A stretch of 64,000 bases of DNA from Eutrophocola sp049446715 (lineage in GTDB: Bacteria > Pseudomonadota > Gammaproteobacteria > Pseudomonadales > Pseudohongiellaceae). Both the position numbers and the translations under genes were made by a program. Below, piece by piece: positions 43,269 to 50,678 of this stretch (the stretch's first letter is position 1; every line of letters starts with the position of its first letter). The notes under the pieces are model-generated. The model did not search any database, had not been told where the DNA came from, and was given only the letters and a program-made list of their open reading frames with translations. The stretch is from NCBI GenBank assembly GCA_049446715.1, contig JBMTQX010000003.1, positions 1 to 64,000 on the forward strand. The letters are read 5' to 3'.

Positions 43269-43914
43269 CCGCGCTGTAGTATTGCACGCCGATGCGAATG
43301 CGGTCGCGTCCCTGGGCGAGACGGTGGGCGTTGGTGTCACGCAGGGAATACACGCAGCCGCAGTATTCCTGCTGGTAGAAGCCCTCGCGCTTGCTGATCT
43401 CGATCATGCGCTGGGAACCGCCGCCCTTGCGCCAGTTGTAGTCCCAGTACTGCATCCCCTCGTAGCGGGAGGCGGCGCGTATGCCGCAGTCATTGATCTG
43501 CGCCATGTTCTTCCAGCGCGAAATCCCCAGTGACGAGGAAATCACCGGAAAGCCGTGCTCCTGGGCATACAGGGCAGTGCGTTCAAAACGCATGTCGAAA
43601 CACTTCGTGCAGCGTTCGCCGCGTTCGGGTTCATTTTCAAACCCCTTGATGCGTTCGAACCAATTGTCGGTGTCGTAGTCGGCATCGATGAACTCGATGC
43701 CGTGCTTTTCCGCAAAGGCGATGTTTTCCTGCTTGCGCAGTTCGTATTCGCGCTTGGGATGGATGTTCGGGTTGTAGAAGAAGATGCTGTAGTTGATGCC
43801 TGAGGCATGAATCGCTTCCATGACTTCCCCGGAACAGGGCGCGCAACAGGAATGCAGCAGCAGCTTGTCAGCGCCGTCGGGCAGTTCGAGTTTGGGGCGG
43901 TCCTGTGGGGTCAT
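43255..43914 (-). CDS. queH: Epoxyqueuosine reductase QueH
   Basis: QueH catalyses the last step of queuosine tRNA modification, reducing epoxyqueuosine to queuosine at the wobble position of GUN tRNAs. The 219-residue cytosolic protein (DUF208) shows the iron-sulfur/metal cysteines: LLHSCCAPCSGEV, RGERCTKCFDMRFER, and QQEYCGCVYSLRD near the C-terminus. All are intact, in contrast to the decayed methyltransferase right behind it. It stands on the minus strand, with no other queuosine gene in view. Confidence 0.95.
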   Translation of the reverse strand: MTPQDRPKLELPDGADKLLLHSCCAPCSGEVMEAIHASGINYSIFFYNPNIHPKREYELRKQENIAFAEKHGIEFIDADYDTDNWFERIKGFENEPERGERCTKCFDMRFERTALYAQEHGFPVISSSLGISRWKNMAQINDCGIRAASRYEGMQYWDYNWRKGGGSQRMIEISKREGFYQQEYCGCVYSLRDTNAHRLAQGRDRIRIGVQYYSADDNA

Positions 43915-44159
43915 GGTTTTCCTGTCTCAGCGGGTGGCTACACTACCATAATCCCGGCAGGTATTCAGCCGGTGCTGGAAGGAGCATGATTGTACGTGAG
44001 ACCGCCTGGTGGCCAGCATACTGCGTGCCAAGCCATATATTCTGGCGAGCAGCGGCGGGCCATTGTTGAGCTGCCGTGCCAGGGACAGGGCATAGAACTG
44101 TTCGCGAACCTTGTCGGTTCTGCCGACCCCGTCAACGCCATATTGCTGGCAAACCTCCT

Positions 44160-44484
44160 TCTCAATTTGGCATTGCCGAATTCATGTTCTTGCCGGACGA
44201 CAACAGTGACATGGCCGGCGCCCGCATCACGTTTGAACCGGGTTCACGCACTTCCTGGCATAGTCACCTGGCCGAGCAGTACCTGATCATCACCTCCGGC
44301 ATGGGCTGAAGCCAAAAGGTTGGTGAAGGCCGGTGATGCGGTCTGGACACCGCCCGGTGTTTTCCACTGGCACGGCGCCACGACCGAGCAGACCATGACG
44401 CATATTGCCGTCTGGCAGTTCGTTGATGGCAGTGGTGGGGAGTTTGGCCCGCTGGTGACGGACGCAGAATACCTCGGCGATTGA
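44160..44484 (+). pseudogene. Broken cupin-domain gene
   Basis: The first frame gives FGIAEFMFLPDDNSDMAGAR, ITFEPGSRTSWHSHLAEQYL, IITSGMG, the first cupin motif (HSH). A stop follows, and after a deletion of about eight codons and a shift the second frame gives KRLVKAGDAVWTPPGVFHWH then AVWQFVDGSGGEFGPLVTDA, the second cupin motif. Together they resemble small cupin proteins often tied to carboxymuconolactone decarboxylases. No start codon is recognisable. The sequence between queH (43914) and 44160 shows no coding signal. Confidence 0.65.
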
Positions 44485-44534
44485 TGCCTTGGCAGCAGGC
44501 CGACTTAAGCGCGAGTCGGCCTGCCAGGGACACA

Positions 44535-45137
44535 TTACCAGCCTTCGTCCATTGGCTGGTTCGGGTCGGCGGTGATGTTCAGAACCGCGCAGTGATGGTA
44601 GGTAAAGCCGCCTTCACGAAAACCCGGATGCTCTTCCATGAACTGCACGACCTGTAGGAAACAGCCTTCACAGTCGATATTGGGGATTCGTACTTCCGTT
44701 TGCCGGGGGCCGGTGCGGCGTTCCTGGTTTTCCCAGAGGCCATCGATAAGCACCGGCGGCTGCGGATTTTCGTCGATCACGAAATAATCGGAACGCGGAC
44801 CGTTTTCGGTATCTTTCATTACGGGTGTGGCATCGGCCGGCAGCCAGTTGATGCGGCGCGCCAGGGAGACCCGCCAGTGACCCGGGTGGAAAATGGTTTC
44901 CTCGATGGCCACCCGCAGCATGCTACCGCCGGTAACATCCGTCACGGCACCGGTACGGGTGCCGCCATCCGCCAGCGTACCGCCGCATGGCGCCATTTTC
45001 TGCGGATCGCCGCGGTCATCTTCCTCGATCCAGGAAGCGGGGCTGACCAGCTTGAAGTGAGCCTGGGCGCTGACAGCTACGAGGGCACAGGCTGCGGCCA
45101 GTAAATGAAGGGCGGGTTTGTTGGGTCTGCGTGGCAT
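44535..45137 (-). CDS. LPMO-like exported protein (SCE4755 family)
   Basis: The 200-residue precursor (start at 45137, AGGGGAA before the ATG) has a signal peptide ending SAQA-H. Cleavage would leave His27 as the first residue of the mature chain, AHFKLVSPASWIEEDD, as in copper lytic polysaccharide monooxygenases whose N-terminal His forms the histidine brace. A second His pair lies in TIFHPGHWRVSL (84, 87). Cys in IPNIDCEGCFLQVVQFM and HHCAVLNITAD may form disulfides. I recognise it as the SCE4755-type polysaccharide-monooxygenase-like family; no substrate is known. Confidence 0.78.
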   Translation of the reverse strand: MPRRPNKPALHLLAAACALVAVSAQAHFKLVSPASWIEEDDRGDPQKMAPCGGTLADGGTRTGAVTDVTGGSMLRVAIEETIFHPGHWRVSLARRINWLPADATPVMKDTENGPRSDYFVIDENPQPPVLIDGLWENQERRTGPRQTEVRIPNIDCEGCFLQVVQFMEEHPGFREGGFTYHHCAVLNITADPNQPMDEGW

Positions 45138-45171
45138 AGGATTCCCCTGACAAGGATGCTGGCTACTGGTC

Positions 45172-45822
45172 TTAACGACGGTTGTTGAATGCCTGCACCA
45201 GGCACTGGTGTTTGGCTTCCGGGCTTGATCGGGTGAAACAGGGACTGCCGGCAAACGCCGGTTTGCCCTGTAACTGTCCCATCATGTTGGTAATCGTAGC
45301 ATTGATGGCATCGTATTCCGCCAGTTCAGTTTCGGCAGCGGCCGCACGGGCTTTCTCGCGGCTGTTGTATTCAGCCATGCGCTGCGAGACGGCCTGCCTG
45401 GTTTCTTCCAGCTCGGCGCGACGTTCGTTCAGTGCCGCCTGGGTAGTTTTGAGTTCAGCCTCCTGGCGCTCACAGTGCCGCAACTGCTGCTCGGTGTAGG
45501 AACCGCCCTTGCAAGCGTCGTTGAAGGCATCAACGGCCTCGTTGTGCTTGTCTAGATCACTCTGGTAGCGGCGGTTATCGCGCTCCCGGTTGATATCCTG
45601 CAACTCCCGCGCAAACTGATCCCGGCCGGCAAGACTGCGCTTGACGCGGGATTCCGCGGCGCGGGCCTGGCCCATCACTTCGCCGAGTTCCACGAGCAGT
45701 CTTGACGTGGGATAGCCCTCGTATTGCGCACTGGCGAGGATCGGCACGGCAGTCGCCATACAGAGCACGATCCGTTTTTTGAGCCGTGCTGGCAATTTGT
45801 TGAGCAGGGCAGGTTTTATCAC
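45172..45822 (-). CDS. Exported coiled-coil protein of unknown function
   Basis: No named family is recognised. The 216-residue protein has a signal-like start (KKRIVLCMATAVPILASAQ), a long charged coiled-coil region from about residue 45 to 170 (QAALNERRAELEETRQAVSQ), and four Cys: two mid-chain (DACKGG, LRHCERQ) and two near the C-terminus (GSPCFTRSS, HQCLVQAF). It is probably periplasmic. It is followed by the LPMO-like gene with a 34-base gap and preceded by the DUF6065-like pair (15 bases), so the four may be one transcript. Confidence 0.65.
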   Translation of the reverse strand: MIKPALLNKLPARLKKRIVLCMATAVPILASAQYEGYPTSRLLVELGEVMGQARAAESRVKRSLAGRDQFARELQDINRERDNRRYQSDLDKHNEAVDAFNDACKGGSYTEQQLRHCERQEAELKTTQAALNERRAELEETRQAVSQRMAEYNSREKARAAAAETELAEYDAINATITNMMGQLQGKPAFAGSPCFTRSSPEAKHQCLVQAFNNRR

Positions 45823-45837
45823 GCTTTCATCACATGC

Positions 45838-46575
45838 TTATTCGTATTTGCGGCGCTCCCAGACATCCCGCAGGTAAACGCCACCGTCGGGCTGGCGAAA
45901 AAGCAGGCTGTTTTCCCGGTTGCGGGCCGAGATTTCCTCGGTCGACAGGGAGGCATCATATTCCGATTCCCAGTGTTCACGGCGAAACGGTAGGATCTGT
46001 GCATAAGGGGTGCCTGCCGGCAGGATACCTGTAATACCCTTGAGAAAAAAGAAAGGCATGGTGCCAGGCAGCTTGTCCTTGTCGTTGTCTACGATGCCGG
46101 AAGTGGTGATGAAGGGCAATTCGAAACGGTTGATCGGATGCATGTAGAGCGCGCTGTAGCCTTTCGGTAATTCCACGGCCCAATCAGCCCACCAGGCAAA
46201 GTGGTTTTCATGATAGCCCGGTGGAGCGACAAATTGCGGCAATGGTTCACGTTCCAGCAGAAAGTTGGGATGGCCCTCGTCCAGTACACGCGCCCTGATC
46301 CTGCCTGCCTCCTCGAAAAACTCGATGTCGCATGGTGTCTTGTAGGTATAGCCGCTGCCCATGACATCGAACACGGCCGGGCAGGCTTTCCAGGTGGGAA
46401 TCTTGCCGCCGATATCGGGCATTTCCGCATGCTGGCCTGTGGCGGGGTCCCGGGCAAAACGATCGGCCTGCCGGTACCACTCGGGGATGGTCTTGCGGAT
46501 CGGTTCCGGTCGCGATGCACTGTTCTCATCGAGCCAGGGGCGGTTGGCGACAAAGCGTATTTTTTTCGTGTCCAT
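45838..46575 (-). CDS. DUF6065-like protein, tandem copy 2
   Basis: The 245-residue protein has no signal peptide and begins MDTKKIRFVANRPWLDENSA. Conserved blocks: KTIPEWYRQADRFARDP, GKIPTWKACPAVFDVMGSGY, AVELPKGYSALYMHPINRFE, GIVDNDKDKLPGTMPFFFLK and ILPAGTPYAQILPFRREHWE. The pattern of a W-rich core followed by P-G-T-P and IPF-R-E-W resembles DUF6065, known mainly from phage-like or uncharacterised proteins; the role is unknown. It is visibly similar along its whole length to the upstream copy, 8 bases away, so it arose by tandem duplication. Confidence 0.7.
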   Translation of the reverse strand: MDTKKIRFVANRPWLDENSASRPEPIRKTIPEWYRQADRFARDPATGQHAEMPDIGGKIPTWKACPAVFDVMGSGYTYKTPCDIEFFEEAGRIRARVLDEGHPNFLLEREPLPQFVAPPGYHENHFAWWADWAVELPKGYSALYMHPINRFELPFITTSGIVDNDKDKLPGTMPFFFLKGITGILPAGTPYAQILPFRREHWESEYDASLSTEEISARNRENSLLFRQPDGGVYLRDVWERRKYE

Positions 46576-46583
46576 GTGGCTGC

Positions 46584-47324
46584 CTACTGGTACTTCCGCC
46601 GTTCCCAGACATCCCTGACATACACGCCGCCATCGGGCTGACGGTACCTGGCGCTGTTGGCCCGATTCTTGGCGCTCATGGCCGGCTGGTCCAGTGAGAC
46701 ATCCACTTCCGACTGCCAGTGTTCCCGCACAAACGGAAAAATCTGCGCATAAGGGGTGCCGGCAGGCAATACGCCCGTGACGTCCTGGCGAAAGAAGAAC
46801 GGCATCGTGCCGGGCAGCTTGACGTGGTCGTTATCGACAATACCGCCCATGGTGAGAAAGGGCAGGTCAAACCGGTTCATGGGCTGGGTGTAGAGTGCGC
46901 TGTAGCCTTCGGGCAATTCCACGGTCCAGTCGGGCCACCAGGCAAAGTGCTTGGCGTGATAACCCTGCGGCACAGCGAATCGGTCCAGTGGCATGCGGTC
47001 GAAAAGAAAATTCTGGTGTTGGGCGTCCAGCACTTTGGCCTGGATAGTGCCGTCCTTGTCGAGAAAAAACTCGATGTCACAGGGCGTGCGGTAGGTATAA
47101 CCGCTGCCCATGACATCGTAGAGTGCCGGGCAGGCTTTCCAGGTCGGCATCTTGCCGCCATTGTCCGGCAATTGCAGGTGCTCCCCGGTTGCCGGGTCCC
47201 TGGCATAGCGGTCAGCCTTGCGGTACCAGTCCGGAATGGTTTTCAGGATGGGGGCCGGACGTGATGCGCTGTCTTCCTCCAGCCAGGGCCGGTTGGCCAC
47301 AAATCTGATTTTTTTGGTGTCCAC
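46584..47324 (-). CDS. DUF6065-like protein, tandem copy 1 (GTG start)
   Basis: Paralogue of the next gene, 246 residues. Alignment to MDTKKIRFVANRPWL of copy 2 fixes the start at a GTG (47324), not the longer frame to 47474. Shared blocks: KTIPDWYRKADRYARDP, WKACPALYDVMGSGYTYRTP, TVELPEGYSALYTQPMNRFD, GIVDNDHVKLPGTMPFFFRQ and PAGTPYAQIFPFVREHWQSE, ending DGGVYVRDVWERRKYQ. The two copies differ mostly in charged surface positions, so both are probably functional. No signal peptide; cytosolic. The function is unknown. Confidence 0.7.
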   Translation of the reverse strand: MDTKKIRFVANRPWLEEDSASRPAPILKTIPDWYRKADRYARDPATGEHLQLPDNGGKMPTWKACPALYDVMGSGYTYRTPCDIEFFLDKDGTIQAKVLDAQHQNFLFDRMPLDRFAVPQGYHAKHFAWWPDWTVELPEGYSALYTQPMNRFDLPFLTMGGIVDNDHVKLPGTMPFFFRQDVTGVLPAGTPYAQIFPFVREHWQSEVDVSLDQPAMSAKNRANSARYRQPDGGVYVRDVWERRKYQ

Positions 47325-47725
47325 GCCTGTTCCGTATCGTGCCTGTTTTTCAATAGCAGCCAGCAAGAATAAACGTCGTGAACCTGAGCGTCCAGTCAGG
47401 ACTGCCACAGTACTCTCAGGCACAACAGGAGCCTCAGGCCAGGCGGCGGGAAAGTCCGGAAAAAAGCATGCCAAAGCCCTTTAAAAAGCACTGCTGCAAC
47501 AGGGAAAAAATTGTTTCGCGAGTCGCTGAAACCGCTCTCTATTCGGAGGCATGCGGCCCTATAATCCGCGCCGCCCGGATATTCCGGTCCCAGGGTGGCA
47601 GCCCCGTATTCGTCTCTGATGTTGTGCCAGCTAGCGCACACAGGAGCGTAGGAGAAACTGCGGTTTTTTCGGGTCTTATCCAAGGCCATGCGCCCCGTAA
47701 CAGTTAACTTACTATAGGTAACAAC
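47325..47725. other. Divergent spacer between the DUF6065-like pair and pal
   Basis: About 400 bases with promoters for both directions. A TATAAT followed by a GC-rich CCGCGCCGCCCGG discriminator lies at 47560-47565 on the plus strand, but no -35 is at the usual distance. No tRNA, 4.5S RNA or other RNA gene could be recognised, and the short open frames on both strands lack ribosome-binding sites. Confidence 0.35.
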
Positions 47726-48241
47726 ATGACCATCTTAGATTTATACAGGAAGGGCAGCCTGGCTATTTCTGCCTTGACGTTGGTTTTACTGGCCGGTTGC
47801 AGCTCCAGCGATACCGATATGGCCCAGAGCCTGACAGACACAAGCAGCACTGCGCCGGTTGAACAGGGTCCAAGCCCCCAGGCACTGGCCGAACAGCGTC
47901 GCCGTGAGCAGATGCTGACGATGACGGTGTATTACTTTGACTTCGACAAGTCCGAGCTGAAACAGGAAGCCTTCGAATCACTGCGGTATCACGCCCAGCA
48001 GTTGAAGGAAAACAGCGCCATGACAGTACGGCTGGAAGGCCATGCTGATGAACGGGGCACGCCGGAATACAACCTGGCCCTGGGTGAGCGTCGTGCCATT
48101 GCTGTTCAGCGCTTCCTGCAGGTGCAGGGTGTGGCGTCCAGCCAGCTGGAAGTGATCAGTTACGGTGAGGAACGCCCAGTAGCCCCTGGCACCAGCGAAG
48201 CCAACTGGCGTCAGAACCGCCGTGTTGAACTGAAATACTGA
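47726..48241 (+). CDS. pal: OmpA-family lipoprotein, peptidoglycan-associated (Pal-like)
   Basis: The 171-residue precursor has lipobox LLAGC (Cys25), a Ser/Thr-rich linker and a C-terminal OmpA domain with VYYFDFDKSELKQEAFESL, LEGHADERGTPEYNLALGER and NRRVELKY, which binds meso-diaminopimelate in peptidoglycan. This is the Pal pattern, usually the last gene of tolQRAB-pal; here no tol gene is adjacent, so it may be a second, stand-alone Pal. It is followed by a strong terminator and is monocistronic. Confidence 0.85.
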   Translation: MTILDLYRKGSLAISALTLVLLAGCSSSDTDMAQSLTDTSSTAPVEQGPSPQALAEQRRREQMLTMTVYYFDFDKSELKQEAFESLRYHAQQLKENSAMTVRLEGHADERGTPEYNLALGERRAIAVQRFLQVQGVASSQLEVISYGEERPVAPGTSEANWRQNRRVELKY

Positions 48242-48273
48242 TACCTCGCCTGCAAGACAAAGGCCTGAATCAC

Positions 48274-48309
48274 AAAAGGCCACTCCCGCGAGGGAGTGGC
48301 CTTTTTTTT
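48274..48309 (+). terminator. Rho-independent terminator after pal
   Basis: AAAAGGCCACTCCC..GGGAGTGGCCTTTT forms a 14-bp perfect stem with a GCGA loop and an uninterrupted T-run, 32 bases after the pal stop. Confidence 0.92.
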
Positions 48310-48326
48310 GCCGGGTTAAATCTGTT

Positions 48327-48420
48327 GTGCGGCATCGGCCCCGGTATAGGATGCCGACATTGAGTCGGGGCGGTTATGCCGAATGTCGGCAAACGGACCT
48401 GCGGTCCTGTGCCGACCTGC
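48327..48420. repeat. GTAGGTCGGCATA palindromic repeat, copy 4 (diverged)
   Basis: The right arm ATGTCGGCAAACGGACCTGC, GGTCCTGTGCCGACCTGC (48383-48420) is close to copy 3. The left arm (GTGCGGCATCGGCCCCGGTA, GGATGCCGACAT) is eroded. It lies between the pal terminator and the end of the minus-strand PQQ dehydrogenase gene, again in a convergent spacer. Confidence 0.7.
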
Positions 48421-48433
48421 AACGCTAATAACC

Positions 48434-50566
48434 CTAGCGGCCCTGTCTTGCCTGCAGCGTGATATTGGCGCGTTCGATGAGATAGGCCCGCAGGTCTTCA
48501 GCGCCTTCGGCATCCACCACGTTGGCAAAAGACACCATGCCGTTCTGGCGGCGTATACCGTCGATGACGATGGCGCTGAACAGTTCCGGACTGGCCAGGG
48601 CTGGTGACAGCACCAGTTCCGGGAACAGGCCACGCCGGCCGACGCCCCCGGCATTGCCAGGCGTTTCATGACAGATCCAGCAGTTGGCCTGGTACAGCTG
48701 TTCACCACGGGTAATTTGTTCTGCTGAAGCCACAGACGGCGGCGGATCGAGTTCCGGCGGCGTATAGGTCAAGGCAGCCGGCAGCATGGTGTCACCACCA
48801 ACCTTGAAGACCAGCAGGCGCGAATAGTCCGGGGCATAGTAGTTGCTGCTGGACCGACCCGCCACTACCGCCAGGTACTGTTCGCCATCGACGGCATAGG
48901 TGATCGGTGCTGCTACTACACCGGTATGCGTATCCTGGGACGTCCACAGTTCGCTGCCGTCTTCGGCATCGTAGGCAGCAATGCCGTTCTGGTTGCCCTT
49001 GAACACCAGGCCGCCAGCGGTGGCCAGCATACCGGCCGAGTTGCTGGGAATGCGCCAGCCTTCTTCCTGTGTCACCGGGTTCCAGGCCACCATGAACGTG
49101 CCGCGCGGCAGGTCGGACATGGCATTGGGTCCGAGTTCCGCCATGCCGGCCGCGGTATCCACACCCAGGTTGGAGGTCAGCGGATCGGGATCGAAGTTGC
49201 GGTCCTGGGCATAGGCAAAGGCACTGTTGGTGGAAGGGAGGTAAACCATGCCGGTACCGGGATGGAAGGCCATGGGCTGCCAGTTGTGCGCGCCGCCAGG
49301 CCCGGGCTGGGTGGCAAAGGCACGACCAGTCTGGTCAAAGCGCGCTGCAGGATTCTCGATCGGTCTTCCGGTCTCCGGGTCGATGCCTTCTGCCCAGTTC
49401 ACGGCAGCGAAGGGTTTGGCAGAAATGAATTCTCCGGTTGCCGCATCCAGCACATAGAAGAAGCCGTTCTTGGGTGCCTGCATCAGTACCTTGCGGTCGG
49501 TGCCATCGATGGGCAGGGTGGCGACGATGATGGGCTGGGTAGCAGTGTAATCCCAGGTTTCACCAGGTGTGGTCTGGTAATGCCAGACGTAGGAACCGTC
49601 ATCCGGGTCCAGGGCCACGATGGAGGACAGGAACAGGTTGTCGCCGCCACCGGGGCTGCGAATGGCCTGGTTCCAGGGCGAGCCGTTGCCGGTGCCGATG
49701 TACAGCAGGTCCAGTTCGGGGTCGTAGGCCATGGAATCCCAGACAGTACCGCCGCCACCCAGTGTCCACCACTCCCCGTTCCAGGTGTCTGCGGCCATGC
49801 GCATGATTTCGTTTTCAAAGCCGTCGGCCGGATTGCCCGGGACGGTGTAGAAGCGCCACAGGATCTCGCCGGTTTCGGTGTCCATGGCGGTGATGTAGCC
49901 ACGCACGCCATATTCCGCACCGCCGTTGCCGATGATGACCTTGCCTTTGACGATGCGTGGTGCCCCGGTGATGGTATAGGACAGTTCCCGGGTGATCAGC
50001 GTATCGGTTTCCCAGACCTTGGTGCCGGTGGCAGCATCGATGGCAATCATGCGGCCGTCGATGGTGCCAACGTAAATCTTGCCATTCCAGGCGGCGGCGC
50101 CGCGATTGACGACGTCGCAGCAGGCACGCACGCCCCAGTCCCGCGGCACTTCGCTGTCGAACCGCCACAGCGGTTCGCCGGTAGCGGCCTCAAAGGCCAG
50201 CACGTTGCTCCAGGCGGTGGTAACGTAGATAACGCCGTCGATGACCAGCGGTGTGCTTTCCTGGCCACGGGGAATGTTGAAATCGGCAAACCAGGACAGC
50301 CCCAGTTGTCCCACATTGTCGCGGTTGATGGCAGCCAGCGGACTGTAGTGCTGTTCGTCATAGGTGCGTCCGGTAGCCATCCACTGCCCGGGTTCCTCGT
50401 CAGCAGCGACCAGGCGCGCAAAGTTGACAGCAGCAGGGCCCGTACCGGAGGCGGAATCTGGTCCCACCGCGTCAGTTGGGGTGCTGGCCACACTGGCAGG
50501 TTCTTCCGCGGGTGAGCAGGCTGTCAGCAGACAGGCTGCGGCGATCAGTATGAGTGGTGTTTTCAA
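48434..50566 (-). CDS. PQQ-dependent quinohaemoprotein alcohol dehydrogenase, lipoprotein
   Basis: An eight-bladed PQQ propeller with W-docking repeats (GTIDGRMIAIDAATGTKVWE, MDTETGEILWRFYTVPGNPA), the vicinal disulfide RACCDVVNRG near residue 150, the DNLFLSSIVALDPDDGSYVW block of methanol/ethanol dehydrogenases, and a C-terminal cytochrome c domain with NCWICHET near residue 628. It oxidises alcohols or aldehydes in the periplasm and passes electrons to haem. The start TTG at 50566 gives LKTPLILIAAACLLTAC, a lipoprotein signal, with GGGGA 7 bases before; 710 residues is normal. Upstream ATGs in the longer frame lack such support. Divergent from the DUF3604 gene. Confidence 0.88.
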   Translation of the reverse strand: MKTPLILIAAACLLTACSPAEEPASVASTPTDAVGPDSASGTGPAAVNFARLVAADEEPGQWMATGRTYDEQHYSPLAAINRDNVGQLGLSWFADFNIPRGQESTPLVIDGVIYVTTAWSNVLAFEAATGEPLWRFDSEVPRDWGVRACCDVVNRGAAAWNGKIYVGTIDGRMIAIDAATGTKVWETDTLITRELSYTITGAPRIVKGKVIIGNGGAEYGVRGYITAMDTETGEILWRFYTVPGNPADGFENEIMRMAADTWNGEWWTLGGGGTVWDSMAYDPELDLLYIGTGNGSPWNQAIRSPGGGDNLFLSSIVALDPDDGSYVWHYQTTPGETWDYTATQPIIVATLPIDGTDRKVLMQAPKNGFFYVLDAATGEFISAKPFAAVNWAEGIDPETGRPIENPAARFDQTGRAFATQPGPGGAHNWQPMAFHPGTGMVYLPSTNSAFAYAQDRNFDPDPLTSNLGVDTAAGMAELGPNAMSDLPRGTFMVAWNPVTQEEGWRIPSNSAGMLATAGGLVFKGNQNGIAAYDAEDGSELWTSQDTHTGVVAAPITYAVDGEQYLAVVAGRSSSNYYAPDYSRLLVFKVGGDTMLPAALTYTPPELDPPPSVASAEQITRGEQLYQANCWICHETPGNAGGVGRRGLFPELVLSPALASPELFSAIVIDGIRRQNGMVSFANVVDAEGAEDLRAYLIERANITLQARQGR

Positions 50567-50678
50567 AAGCGTTTCCCCAGGTTTGTGCGGGCCGAGAATA
50601 CCGCATGGTGGCAAGGCCATATACTCTGCCGGAACCGGTATACTCCTATTATCCACACTATTTTCATAATTCAACGGC

